NCBI GenBank assembly: GCA_934871445.1 | Contig: CAKXBD010000007.1 | Location: 1-31,820 of the forward strand | DNA: 31,820 bases | Reading direction: 5' to 3' | Origin: an uncultured bacterium | GTDB lineage: Bacteria > Bacillota > Clostridia > Christensenellales > Borkfalkiaceae | In this document: positions 1 to 8,165 of the stretch, one piece after another | Layout of the letters: every line of letters starts with the position of its first letter | How positions within the stretch are numbered: the stretch's first letter is position 1 | Notes under the pieces: model-generated | What the model was told of the DNA's origin: nothing | Database searches by the model: none | Seen by the model: the letters and a program-made list of their open reading frames with translations, nothing else | Made by a program: the position numbers and the translations under genes

Positions 1-19
1 TTTTTATTTTCCGAAGAAA

Positions 20-1810
20 TTATTTCGCGCAGTTTGCTTTCAAAGTAGCGAGATTCTCGCGGATTTCTTTGGGAAGTTTATCGCCGAAGTTGTCGTCGTA
101 ATACTTCTCGATTTCGTCCGCTTCCGCCGCCCAGCGAGCCTTATCGACATACAGCAGTTTGTCGAGGGTTTCGGGGGTGACATCGGTATTTTCGATATTG
201 ATGTCCTTTGCATAGGGAACATAGCCGATCGCCGTTTCCTGAGCGTCCACTTTGCCTTCGCAACGGTCGAGAATCCAATCGAGGACTCTCATGTTGTCGC
301 CGAAGCCGGGCCACATGAAGTCGCCGTTCTCGTCCTGACGGAACCAGTTGACGTTGAAGATCTTAGGCTGTTTGTCCGCGGGGACTTTCTTTCCCATGTC
401 AATCCAGTGCTGGAAGTACTGATCGACGGAATAGCCCATGAAGGGTTTCATGGCCATGGGATCGTGACGGAGCACGCCGACTGCGCCGGTCGCCGCGGCG
501 GTCGTTTCGGAGGACATAATCGTTCCGACGAAGGTGCCGTGATTCCAATCCCTCGACTGATAAACGAGCGGAGTAGTCGTCGCTCTTCTGCCGCCGAAGA
601 TAATCGCGGACAGAGGAACACCCTTCTTGGAATTGAACTCGGGCGAAATGCAGGGACAGTTCGTCGCGGGAGCCGTGAAACGGGAATTGGGATGTGCGGC
701 GGGGTGCTTGCCGTCCGCATTGGTTTCGGGCGTCCATTCGTTGCCCTTCCAGTCGATGAGGTGCGCGGGAGCTTCCTTCGTCAATTTTTCCCACCAAATG
801 GTATTGTTCTCGGGATTGTAAGCGACGTTGGTGAAAATCGTCCCCTTCTTGGTCGCTGCGAGCGCGTTGGGATTGGAATGATCGTTGGTGCCGGGAGCGA
901 CGCCAAAGAAACCGTTTTCGGGGTTCGCGGCCCAAAGTCTGCCGTCCTCACCCACGCGGATCCATGCGATGTCGTCGCCGACCGTCTGAATTTCATAGCC
1001 CGCATCCAGATACTGCTTGGGAGGAATGAGCATTGCGAGGTTGGTCTTTCCGCAGGCGGAAGGGAACGCCGCTGCGATATATTTCATTTCCTTGTCCTGA
1101 GGGCGCTTGCAACCGAGAATGAGCATGTGCTCGGCCATCCAGCCCTCGTTTTTGCCGAGATAGGTCGCGATACGCAGCGCGAAGCATTTCTTGCCGAGAA
1201 GCACGTTTCCGCCGTAAGCGGAGTTGACGGAGATAATAGTATTATCTTCGGGGAAGTGCATGATATATCTCTTTTCGGGATCGACGTCGCACTTGCAGTG
1301 GAAGCCCTTGACGAAATCGCCGTCTTCGCCCAGCTCGTCGAGGCACATCGTGCCGACTCTAGTCATGATTTCCATGTTGAGAACGACGTAAATGGAGTCG
1401 GTGACTTCGATACCGATCTTGGAGAAGGGGGATCCGACCACGCCCATGGAATAAGGAATGACGTACATGGTTCTGCCCTTCATTTTACCGCGGGCGATCT
1501 CCTCCACCATTTTGTAGGCCTTATCGGGCGCCATCCATTTTACGATGGAATGAGGCATGGCGTCCTCTTCCTTTCTGCTGCAAATGAACGTTCTGTCCTC
1601 GACGCGAGCGACGTCGTTTTCGGCCGTTCTGTGCAGATAGCAGTCGGGAAGCAGCTCGTCATTGAGTTTGATGAGCTCGCCGGAAGCGACTGCTTCCGCG
1701 CGGAGAGCGTCCCTCTGCGCTTCGCTGCCGTCGATCCAGACGATTTTGTCCGGCTGAGCGAGCGCCGCACTGTCTTCGACGAATTTAAGCACTTTCTTGT
1801 TCTTAGTCAT
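20..1810 (-). CDS. pckG: Phosphoenolpyruvate carboxykinase (GTP)
   Basis: Cytosolic enzyme that interconverts oxaloacetate + GTP and phosphoenolpyruvate + CO2 + GDP, linking the C4-acid pool to glycolysis or gluconeogenesis. The 596-aa length fits the GTP-dependent family (about 600 aa), not the ATP type (about 530). Visible family motifs are the P-loop with the hyper-reactive cysteine (FPSACGKTN, residues 249-257, C253/K255), the kinase-2 motif GDDIAW (278-283), and the guanine-site stretch NPENGFFGVAPGTN. The ATG at 1808-1810 has an AAAGGAGA site about 8 nt upstream. A promoter (TTTACA-17-TATACT) lies about 190 nt further up, so the leader is long. The gene ends 20 bases from the window edge. 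All key residues are intact; in anaerobic Clostridia the enzyme often runs in the carboxylating direction, but that is inference. Confidence 0.97.
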   Translation of the reverse strand: MTKNKKVLKFVEDSAALAQPDKIVWIDGSEAQRDALRAEAVASGELIKLNDELLPDCYLHRTAENDVARVEDRTFICSRKEEDAMPHSIVKWMAPDKAYKMVEEIARGKMKGRTMYVIPYSMGVVGSPFSKIGIEVTDSIYVVLNMEIMTRVGTMCLDELGEDGDFVKGFHCKCDVDPEKRYIMHFPEDNTIISVNSAYGGNVLLGKKCFALRIATYLGKNEGWMAEHMLILGCKRPQDKEMKYIAAAFPSACGKTNLAMLIPPKQYLDAGYEIQTVGDDIAWIRVGEDGRLWAANPENGFFGVAPGTNDHSNPNALAATKKGTIFTNVAYNPENNTIWWEKLTKEAPAHLIDWKGNEWTPETNADGKHPAAHPNSRFTAPATNCPCISPEFNSKKGVPLSAIIFGGRRATTTPLVYQSRDWNHGTFVGTIMSSETTAAATGAVGVLRHDPMAMKPFMGYSVDQYFQHWIDMGKKVPADKQPKIFNVNWFRQDENGDFMWPGFGDNMRVLDWILDRCEGKVDAQETAIGYVPYAKDINIENTDVTPETLDKLLYVDKARWAAEADEIEKYYDDNFGDKLPKEIRENLATLKANCAK

Positions 1811-2005
1811 ATCGGTTATCTCCTTTGAACGTTTATTTTCTTTAATGATTTGGTTTGTTTTAGAAAGCCCGCACTACATGGAAGCGTCCGGCGACTGACC
1901 GCCGTCGAGACCGTAAAGGGAAGGAACTTTTCCGTCCGCCCTCCGCACCCTCCGACTTTTTTCGGGCCGGAGCTTTTTATAAAAGCCCTTTTTCTACCGA
2001 TTATA

Positions 2006-2034
2006 AGTATACCACAAAACTCCCCGATTGTAAA
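2006..2034 (-). promoter_or_regulatory. Sigma-A-type promoter of pckG
   Basis: On the minus strand, -35 TTTACA (2029-2034) and -10 TATACT (2006-2011) are separated by exactly 17 bp. The predicted start is near 1999, about 190 nt before the pckG ATG. Confidence 0.65.
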
Positions 2035-2175
2035 CCGTTTTGAGATAAAATTTTTGTAAAAAGATTTATCGCCGGATTTTCACAACTTTGTCCCCTTATT
2101 CTTAAAAACGAACGGGGCAGGAGCGAACTCAAAAAAATTTTTGGAAAAAAACGGAAAAAAGGCGGCAGTATGCAC

Positions 2176-2203
2176 TTGTAATTTTTCAAAAGCGTGGTAA
2201 ACT
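2176..2203 (+). promoter_or_regulatory. Putative promoter of the 91-aa gene
   Basis: -35 TTGTAA (2176-2181), 16-bp spacer, -10 TAAACT (2198-2203). A start near 2210 gives a leader of about 28 nt that contains the AAGGGGGA ribosome binding site. Confidence 0.45.
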
Positions 2204-2237
2204 ATTTGCGGAAAGAATATTTAAGGGGGAAAGAAAA

Positions 2238-2513
2238 ATGGACAAATACATAGATAACAAGCTCGCCGAAGAAATGGATCTCATCGTTCTCACGACGGAT
2301 ACGCACGAAAAACAGGGACTTCCGAAAGGGAGCGTGGGGATGCTCATCGATTCGTATACGGGACACGACAAGCCGCTCTATGGGGATTTTCGCAAAGGGA
2401 AAAAGCACCTCGAAGCGGCGCTCGGACTGCACGATTTCCGCGTTCTCGACCCCGACAGCCCACGGGATATCGGCATCATCGCGTCCTATCTCCGCAGCCG
2501 AAAAGCAATCTGA
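2238..2513 (+). CDS. Small hypothetical protein, possibly DUF4926-like
   Basis: A 91-aa cytosolic protein with no signal peptide or membrane segment. An AAGGGGGA ribosome binding site lies about 8 nt before the ATG, and a promoter lies just upstream. The N-terminal half (DLIVLTTDTHEKQGLPKGSVGMLID) recalls the 'L..D.....GL..G..GTV' pattern of small DUF4926-type SH3-like proteins. That similarity is weak and from memory. The C-terminal half is charged, with LDPDSPRDIGIIASYLRSRKA. It is a single-gene unit, divergent from pckG, and ends just before a very strong palindromic hairpin. Function unknown. Confidence 0.75.
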   Translation: MDKYIDNKLAEEMDLIVLTTDTHEKQGLPKGSVGMLIDSYTGHDKPLYGDFRKGKKHLEAALGLHDFRVLDPDSPRDIGIIASYLRSRKAI

Positions 2514-2520
2514 AAATACA

Positions 2521-2554
2521 GCGCGCCCCCGCACGAAATCGTGCGGGGGCGCGC
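2521..2554. terminator. 16-bp perfect GC-rich hairpin between convergent genes
   Basis: Arms GCGCGCCCCCGCACGA (2521-2536) and its exact complement (2539-2554) are separated by two bases. It sits between the 91-aa gene (plus) and the HAD gene (minus), which converge here. Neither side has a T-tract, so it is not a textbook intrinsic terminator. A bidirectional terminator or a 3'-end-stabilising hairpin is the likely role. Confidence 0.6.
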
Positions 2555-2578
2555 GCATATCGGTTAAGGACGAGCCTT

Positions 2579-3307
2579 TCAGCAAAGAATATCCAAAAGT
2601 TCTTTCAGGGAAGAAATTTCATAATCGGGTTTGACGTCGGAGCGGTTTTCCTTCCGTTCGGCATTCAGCCAGCAGCTGTCTATCCCCGCGCCCTCCGCGC
2701 CCGCGATGTCCGATTGAAGGGAATCGCCGATCATGAGGCACTCGTTCTTTTCGGCGTTCAGGTCCGAAAGCACGCGGAAGAAAAAAGCGGATAAGGGTTT
2801 GATGACGCCGACGTCTTCGGAAATATACAATTTATAGATATACTTTTCCAAAGCGCGGAGCCGCCCCGTCTGAATACTGTGCAGACCGTTGGTAGCCACG
2901 CAGATCCGATATTGCCCGCCGAACGGCTCGGCCAAAGCGGACAGAACCTTTTCCGCATCCTTCACCTGTGCGCCGCCGTCTTCGAGATAGCGGAGAAACT
3001 TCTCCCCCGCTTCGCGCGGCGAAATCGGGCGAACGGGCGGAAATTCCCGATAAATGCGCGTAAAGAGCAAATCCAGATGACTGCGGTACAAATCGTGATA
3101 CGTCCTTTGAATGCGCTCGTCGTCCACGTCCGAAAGCCCCGCGTCATCCCACGTTTTCTCCGAAAGCGCACGGCAGCGGTCGAGCATTTCCCCGTTCGTC
3201 GCCACGCCGCATTCCGCAAAAATGCGTTTGAAGGCCTCCCGCTCGTCCGCCGCAAAATCGATGAGCGTATGATCGGCGTCGAATATGAGATATTTATACT
3301 TTTTCAT
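2579..3307 (-). CDS. HAD-superfamily hydrolase, YjjG/YfnB-like nucleotidase
   Basis: Mg-dependent phosphatase of the haloacid dehalogenase superfamily, 242 aa. Motif I is DADHT (nucleophile D10, acid/base D12). A helical cap follows, then motif II in VATNG, the motif III lysine in GVIKPLSAFF, and motif IV GDSLQSDIAGAEGAG. The cap and the GDSLQSD..GA..AG pattern fit the YjjG/YfnB group, whose studied members dephosphorylate nucleoside monophosphates, including non-canonical pyrimidines; the substrate here is not determinable. The ATG has AGGAGG about 6 nt upstream. It is the last gene of a minus-strand operon, 41 bp after the 69-aa gene. Confidence 0.88.
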   Translation of the reverse strand: MKKYKYLIFDADHTLIDFAADEREAFKRIFAECGVATNGEMLDRCRALSEKTWDDAGLSDVDDERIQRTYHDLYRSHLDLLFTRIYREFPPVRPISPREAGEKFLRYLEDGGAQVKDAEKVLSALAEPFGGQYRICVATNGLHSIQTGRLRALEKYIYKLYISEDVGVIKPLSAFFFRVLSDLNAEKNECLMIGDSLQSDIAGAEGAGIDSCWLNAERKENRSDVKPDYEISSLKELLDILC

Positions 3308-3348
3308 GTCTCCCTCCTTTTTTCGCGCGGCAGGTTCACGTCACGGGC

Positions 3349-3558
3349 TCACCAATCCTGCCGCTTCAAAGATTTATCCTTCACATCATCATAATATTCA
3401 AAATATTTCTTTTTGAACTCCTCTTTCGTGAGCGGAGCGTCCCGCCCCTCCCGCTGCATGCGTTCGATCAGTTCCGAGAGCTCGTCGGGCGTAAAATCCG
3501 CGATTTCCGTTTCGCCCTCGTAGCTTTCCAGAAATTTCAGCAAATCGAGTTTCGACAT
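3349..3558 (-). CDS. Small acidic hypothetical protein (69 aa)
   Basis: Not recognised. It is a soluble, charged, mostly helical 69-aa protein (MSKLDLLKFLESYEG..., with a run of E/D-rich helices and a basic C-terminus ending KRQDW). It starts only 6 bp after the stop of the DNA methylase gene and precedes the HAD gene by 41 bp, so it is almost certainly cotranscribed with both. The tight spacing suggests it might work with the methylase, but nothing in the sequence proves that. Confidence 0.7.
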   Translation of the reverse strand: MSKLDLLKFLESYEGETEIADFTPDELSELIERMQREGRDAPLTKEEFKKKYFEYYDDVKDKSLKRQDW

Positions 3559-3564
3559 ATCCCG

Positions 3565-6012
3565 TCACACCTCTTCTTCAAAATATTCCACGTCCCGCGG
3601 AATGAACCCGTAATAATACGCCTGCGGTAGAAGCTTGTCTCCCAGCGCGCGGTGCGCCTCCTTCAACGCCGAAAGGAACAATTTCCCCTCCCCGTCGTTC
3701 TGTACCGCCGCTTTGAGCTGGGCATATCCCGCGTCGAAAATTTCCGCCTTGCCCGTCCGAAAACAGTATGCGTAAAATTCCCGCGCCGCGCGCATGACCG
3801 ACGACGATTTTTCGGATAATTTCCGCCCGTTCAGCCACGAGAACAAAAACGGCTCCTCTTCGCCCGATGCTTTTAACCTCCCCCCGCTCCATTCCTCCGA
3901 CTCTTTCAGAGAAAAGGGGAAAAGCTGATTCTTTACCCGATAGACGTCCCCCTTATAGGCGACCTCTTTCAAAGAACAGGTGTTATTGGAATCGGCAAAA
4001 GCGCTCCACACCGCGCAGTCGGAAACAAATTCCTCGCTCGGCTCTCTTTCGGGGGAATAAAACTGATCCCGATTGTTCGACCATACCGCTTTCGGCAATC
4101 GCCGCACCGCGTGTACGACCATGGATTTCCCGAAGTTTTCCTCCGTCACGGAATACGACCCCGCGCTGGCCTGCGGCCCCGAAAACAGAGCCGTCTGATT
4201 CTGATGCTGGAAGTCGTTTCCGCAACACATCAAAGAGCAGAGAAATCCGTCCGCTACGCGGTCTCGCACGTCTATATTCCGCACGGAAACGTGCGTCGCG
4301 CCCGTGAACGGCGGAAAAATTTTCGTCGTCGGAGGACGCCGCACCCATGCGCTCAACAGCTTTCCCCTGTCGCCCGTATACACCCGCTTCACGCCCACCT
4401 TGCGCGCTTCGCGGTCGAATACGTCGAAAACGAGCTCCTGACTCTCCACGGCAGCAGGCTTTTCCATGTTCCACACGGCAAACGCCACGGGGAAACGCCC
4501 CTTACTGCCCTCAAAATTCTCCGAGGAAAAGAGAAAGCCCCGCTCCGCCGTATAACGGAAAAATTTTTCCCTCAGCTTCCTGTCGTTGGGCGCGTTGAGA
4601 TATTTCAGCGTCGAAAACAATCCCAGCCTCGCGCGCTTGCCTTCAAATTCTCGAGAAATACGGAAAAGAAATTGGGAAAACAGCTCCCGCCCCGTCTCGC
4701 CGAATCCGCTCATGCGCATGACTTTGCCGACCTTCGTATCCGAAACGCCCGTCTTGGAACTCTTTCCCGCCGAAAAGGCGGAACGATTGCTCGTCGCAAA
4801 GGGCGGATTGATGAAAATCAGCCATTTCAAGCGGGGATTTTTCAAATCCCGCCGCAATTTTTCGGGCATCTTCAAGGGAACGACGCCGTCCGCTTCCTCC
4901 CCGAACAGCGCGTCTATATCGTCGTTGAGATAATCGTACTGAAACACCTCCGCCGACGGAAAAATCCTGCGGCAATAATTCGCGTCGTCCTCCGAAAGCG
5001 TCGATATGTACGTATACGGCAGAGCCGCCGACGGCAGCGTAAATTCGAGATTCCCGCTCCCCGCCGCCATGTCCCAAATCCGATAGCGCCCGCTTTCCAG
5101 CTTGTCACGACCTATCGCCTTGCGAATGTATTCGTACGCCTTCGCCGCAAACGGTATGGGCGTATAAAACTCCCCTTCAAACCGCCGCGCAAAATCTTCG
5201 CTCAGACGGTCGATTTTCCGCCGTATCGCAAAAATCGTCCGCTCGTCCGCCACCCGCTCGTATACGCTCCAAAAATAATTGTATTCGTATGCGGGAAGGC
5301 TCTTTTTGACCTTCTCGCCTCCGAAGGTGAACTCTACCCTGCCCCCTTTATTCATAGACTTACCCCGCTCGATGTCCGAGAGGAAATATTCTGCCAGCTT
5401 TCTCGTATCCCCGCTTTCGACGAACGATTCCGCAAACAGCGATGCCCAATATTCGTACACTTTCAGGAAATTATTTTCGTCGATGGTTTTCTTTTCCCGT
5501 TCGAACATGGAAAGCTGCACCGCATTGATCCTCGAAAGGACGGCCCGAAACGCCTCCGCTCCCGCGGGCTCCGAGAGGGAAAACACCTTTATGCGCGAGA
5601 GCGCGGGACTGACCGCGAGGTCGGAAACGAGCTCGGGCGACGGCGCGAGCGGCGTGCGATCCCAATCGTACTCCGAGCCCGAACGCCGCTCGTAAAAGCG
5701 CGCGAAGGGCTTTACTTCCGCGACGAACCCTTCTCCGCGGCACACCGCACAGACATAGGGCGGGATCGGACAGGCGGACTCGCCGTATTTGAGCTCCCGA
5801 AGAAAGTACAGTGCCTGCGCCAGAGAAGCGGCTATGCCGTCCGCCCCCTTCGGGCCTGAAAATTTCTTTTCCCTGCGGAATACATACAGGGCGCGCTCGG
5901 TACAGTCGAATTTCTGTTTCGCGGGAAAAACGAGCCCTTCGGCCGCAAAAAACGCCGCGCGAACCTCCTCGCGCGTTTTACAGGCAAGCAGTTTTTCGTA
6001 AAATCCGTTCAT
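3565..6012 (-). CDS. Orphan N6-adenine DNA methyltransferase-like protein
   Basis: An 815-aa protein with a gamma-type amino-methyltransferase core. The SAM-binding motif I is DMAAGSGN (314-321) and the catalytic motif IV is NPPF (402-405). A motif-X-like GEFYTP (280-285) precedes motif I, as in type I HsdM and type IIG enzymes. This order and the NPPF tetrad predict adenine-N6 methylation of DNA. About 275 residues precede the core, including a CAVC pair (C88/C91), and about 400 follow; the latter may hold the target-recognition part. I see no clear PD-(D/E)xK nuclease motif. No restriction or specificity gene adjoins it. It sits second in an operon with a PHP phosphatase, a 69-aa protein and a HAD phosphatase. 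It could be a solitary epigenetic methylase or part of an undescribed defence set. Confidence 0.85.
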   Translation of the reverse strand: MNGFYEKLLACKTREEVRAAFFAAEGLVFPAKQKFDCTERALYVFRREKKFSGPKGADGIAASLAQALYFLRELKYGESACPIPPYVCAVCRGEGFVAEVKPFARFYERRSGSEYDWDRTPLAPSPELVSDLAVSPALSRIKVFSLSEPAGAEAFRAVLSRINAVQLSMFEREKKTIDENNFLKVYEYWASLFAESFVESGDTRKLAEYFLSDIERGKSMNKGGRVEFTFGGEKVKKSLPAYEYNYFWSVYERVADERTIFAIRRKIDRLSEDFARRFEGEFYTPIPFAAKAYEYIRKAIGRDKLESGRYRIWDMAAGSGNLEFTLPSAALPYTYISTLSEDDANYCRRIFPSAEVFQYDYLNDDIDALFGEEADGVVPLKMPEKLRRDLKNPRLKWLIFINPPFATSNRSAFSAGKSSKTGVSDTKVGKVMRMSGFGETGRELFSQFLFRISREFEGKRARLGLFSTLKYLNAPNDRKLREKFFRYTAERGFLFSSENFEGSKGRFPVAFAVWNMEKPAAVESQELVFDVFDREARKVGVKRVYTGDRGKLLSAWVRRPPTTKIFPPFTGATHVSVRNIDVRDRVADGFLCSLMCCGNDFQHQNQTALFSGPQASAGSYSVTEENFGKSMVVHAVRRLPKAVWSNNRDQFYSPEREPSEEFVSDCAVWSAFADSNNTCSLKEVAYKGDVYRVKNQLFPFSLKESEEWSGGRLKASGEEEPFLFSWLNGRKLSEKSSSVMRAAREFYAYCFRTGKAEIFDAGYAQLKAAVQNDGEGKLFLSALKEAHRALGDKLLPQAYYYGFIPRDVEYFEEEV

Positions 6013-6056
6013 ATCGATACCTTTCTCCCTCGTATATCCTTCCGCTTCTCAGTCCC

Positions 6057-6905
6057 TTATAACTCGACGGAAATATATTCGCCGCGGCGGGGAACCGTGA
6101 CGCAAGAAAGCCCGATTTTCTTCAAAGCGTCGACGACCTTTTCCCTCTTGTCTAAAACTCTCGACACGTCGTGTGCGTCCGAGGCGAAAGAGACCCGTCT
6201 CCCGCCCAATTCGTAATACCTGCCGAGAATATCCTCGTCGGGCAGAAAATCGCAGGGCGCGCCGTAGCTCGAGCTGTTCACTTCCAGAATTTTTCCCCGT
6301 TCGATAATGCGTTTCAAAATCGTATCGATTTCCGCGCAGTAATCCGCGTAACGGAGCCGTTTATCCTCATACGGAGCGCAGCGCATACAATATGTGAAAT
6401 GTCCGATAATATCGTAGTCGTAGGGCGCGTCGACGCTGTTTTTTACGCGGGCGAGATACTCCGAATAAATTTCCCGTTTGTCTTTCAGCTTTCCGTTCCC
6501 GTCCAGAAACACCTCGGGATCGGAATAATCCAGCACTCCATTCGTGTGGACGCTGTTGACGATAAAATCGGGACTGTAAATTTCGATTAAGTCCCGATAT
6601 AATGGCGCCGCCGCGGGATTGTCCGTATACCCGAATTCCCCGCCGACGAGCACTTCCATTTTTCCCTCGTACAGCCGCTTCCATTCCCGCGCGCGGGAAA
6701 AATAGGCCTCCGCATCCGTATAGGAGGCTTCCGCTCCACCGTAGAACGCAATCCTGTCTACCTTGTAATCATAATCGAAATGTTCGGATATTCCGTAATA
6801 CGCAGCGCCTTTTTTCAAGGCGGCTTTTAACATATCCCCGATGTCGCTCCTGCCGTCGGGGGAAAATTTCGTGTGCGTGTGCACGTCCGTCAATATCGTT
6901 TTCAT
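6057..6905 (-). CDS. PHP-domain phosphatase, histidinol-phosphatase (HisK/HisJ) family
   Basis: A 282-aa metal-dependent phosphoesterase of the PHP superfamily. Metal ligands are visible in the N-terminal HTH (H9, H11), ISEHFDYD, NSVHTNG, the GHFTYC segment and the C-terminal FASDAHD. Family members remove phosphate from histidinol phosphate in histidine synthesis, or act on other small phosphoesters. No his genes adjoin it here, so the substrate is uncertain. It is the first gene of the operon, 44 bp before the methylase. Its promoter leaves only about 7 nt between the -10 box and the ATG, and there is no Shine-Dalgarno sequence, so the mRNA looks leaderless. Confidence 0.88.
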   Translation of the reverse strand: MKTILTDVHTHTKFSPDGRSDIGDMLKAALKKGAAYYGISEHFDYDYKVDRIAFYGGAEASYTDAEAYFSRAREWKRLYEGKMEVLVGGEFGYTDNPAAAPLYRDLIEIYSPDFIVNSVHTNGVLDYSDPEVFLDGNGKLKDKREIYSEYLARVKNSVDAPYDYDIIGHFTYCMRCAPYEDKRLRYADYCAEIDTILKRIIERGKILEVNSSSYGAPCDFLPDEDILGRYYELGGRRVSFASDAHDVSRVLDKREKVVDALKKIGLSCVTVPRRGEYISVEL

Positions 6906-6912
6906 GACTTAT

Positions 6913-6941
6913 ATTATATCATACGCGCGTAAAAACGGCAA
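6913..6941 (-). promoter_or_regulatory. Promoter giving a leaderless mRNA for the PHP-phosphatase operon
   Basis: On the minus strand, -35 TTGCCG (6936-6941), 17-bp spacer, and a perfect -10 TATAAT (6913-6918). The ATG at 6905 begins eight bases after the -10 box, which is where transcription is expected to start. Confidence 0.6.
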
Positions 6942-6977
6942 GCGGCGGGGGTGTTCTTTCCCGATTTTTAATAAATC

Positions 6978-7006
6978 TTGACGGTTTTTATAGAAAAATG
7001 TATAAA
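6978..7006 (+). promoter_or_regulatory. Promoter of the NlpC/P60 lipoprotein gene
   Basis: TTGACG (6978-6983), 17-bp spacer, TATAAA (7001-7006), predicting an AT-rich leader of about 140 nt. A second, weaker candidate (TTGCAT 7103-7108, 19 bp, TATACA 7128-7133) lies close to the gene. Either or both could be used. Confidence 0.5.
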
Positions 7007-7155
7007 AATTTTTCCTGTTTTTCCGTTTTTATGAAAAAACGCCCGTTTTTCCCCTCTTTTTTCCTGTTTCTTCCTATATTCTCAAAATTTATTAGTTTAT
7101 TTTTGCATAAAAAATCGTTACAATTAATATACAATCAATTTTACGGAGTAAAATC

Positions 7156-8055
7156 ATGAAAAAATCTTTAACGACTGTCGCCATGGCATTGGCGTTCACC
7201 CTTTCATTTCTTGCAATCGGCGCTTGCGCAAAAAGCCCTTCCGACGAAGCGAACGGCAACGGAACGGCGGCCGAAGATTCGGTCGGGACGGGAGAAACGC
7301 CCGGAAGCTCCGAGAATGAAGGAAGCGGAGAACAAACGGGAGACGCCGGAAGCGACAACGAGGCGGAAAACGGCGGAGATACGGGGAACGGAGAGGAGAC
7401 GGCACCCGAACCCGAGGACAATTATGAATATTACATAACCTGCAAGAGGGACGGAGTGAATATTCGTTCAGGCGCGGGGACGGAACATTCAGTCATCGGA
7501 ACCGCAGAAAAGGGCACTACGTATGTTCTCAGGGGAAAAGTAGGAGATTGGTACAAAACGTATTATAAAAATCAGACGGCTTACATGAACGCTTCTTATT
7601 TCGATGTGTTCTCGCTCGAAAAGAGCGAAAACGACGCGGTGGAAGAGGTCCTCGAAAAAGCCTATGCGACTTTGGGCGTCCCCTACGTCTACGGTGCCGT
7701 ACGCTTGCACGACGGGTACGGGAATTTCCTCAAAGGTTTCACCACCTCGAAATTCGACTGTTCGTCCCTAGTACAGTACGTCTTTTACGAAGGTGCGCAG
7801 GTGGTGTTGCAGACCACTACCCGACTTCAATCGGTACAGGGAACCTACGTACCCCGTTCCGAACTCAGTCGGGGAGACAGCATCTATTTCACCAATTCGG
7901 TCAGACAGAACTATACGGGAGTAGAGCGAATCGGGCATGTGGCGATCTATCTCGGAGATAACTATATCCTGCATACCGCGACGGATTACGCACGGATCGA
8001 GCCCATCAGCGCGAAACGTTGGAGCTACTACATAGAGACCCGCAGATTCGTTTGA
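7156..8055 (+). CDS. NlpC/P60 cell-wall peptidase lipoprotein with SH3 domain
   Basis: A 299-aa predicted lipoprotein: signal peptide with lipobox AIGAC (lipidated C24), then a low-complexity linker rich in G, E, N, S, T and D (about 25-88). A bacterial SH3 domain (about 93-150; typical VNIRSGAGTEHSVIGT) and an NlpC/P60 domain (about 160-299) follow. Catalytic residues fit C202 in FDCSSLVQYVF, H261 in GHVAIYLG and H273 in YILHT. Such enzymes cut gamma-D-Glu-diamino acid or related stem-peptide bonds in peptidoglycan at the outer face of the membrane, with SH3 domains for substrate binding. GGAG lies 7 nt before the ATG, and a good terminator follows. It is a monocistronic unit. Confidence 0.93.
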   Translation: MKKSLTTVAMALAFTLSFLAIGACAKSPSDEANGNGTAAEDSVGTGETPGSSENEGSGEQTGDAGSDNEAENGGDTGNGEETAPEPEDNYEYYITCKRDGVNIRSGAGTEHSVIGTAEKGTTYVLRGKVGDWYKTYYKNQTAYMNASYFDVFSLEKSENDAVEEVLEKAYATLGVPYVYGAVRLHDGYGNFLKGFTTSKFDCSSLVQYVFYEGAQVVLQTTTRLQSVQGTYVPRSELSRGDSIYFTNSVRQNYTGVERIGHVAIYLGDNYILHTATDYARIEPISAKRWSYYIETRRFV

Positions 8056-8110
8056 ATAAATATGCAAAACAGGTAACCGCGGAAAAGCGGCGGCCTTAAA
8101 ATAAAAATAC

Positions 8111-8153
8111 GCCCGCGGCGATTCAGGGAAATGAACCGCCGCGGGCTGTTTTT
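8111..8153 (+). terminator. Intrinsic terminator after the NlpC/P60 gene
   Basis: A 10-bp stem GCCCGCGGCG (8111-8120) / CGCCGCGGGC (8137-8146), with partly complementary loop sides, is followed by TGTTTTT. It lies 56 bp past the stop codon and just before the convergent 121-aa gene. Confidence 0.85.
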
Positions 8154-8165
8154 ATGTTTCTATGC

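Larger units (their letters stand above)
1811..2237. other. Divergent intergenic region, pckG leader
   Basis: A 427-bp non-coding stretch between pckG (minus) and a small plus-strand gene. It holds a strong promoter for each. From the pckG promoter a transcript would carry a leader of about 190 nt with several short GC-rich hairpins, for example CGGCG/CGCCG around 1895-1915 and GGGCTTTT/AAAAGCTC around 1970-1987. I recognise no riboswitch class in it. The part around 2040-2200 is A/T-rich and otherwise featureless. Confidence 0.6.

Noticed and set aside
407..1828. A 473-codon open frame on the plus strand opposite pckG
   Set aside because: Exact antisense of a highly conserved enzyme gene; the frame is open through codon bias, and its product shows no family motif or ribosome binding site.
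4111..5859. A 582-codon open frame on the plus strand opposite the DNA methylase gene
   Set aside because: Shadow of the methylase reading frame; arginine/proline-rich composition typical of antisense GC-rich frames.
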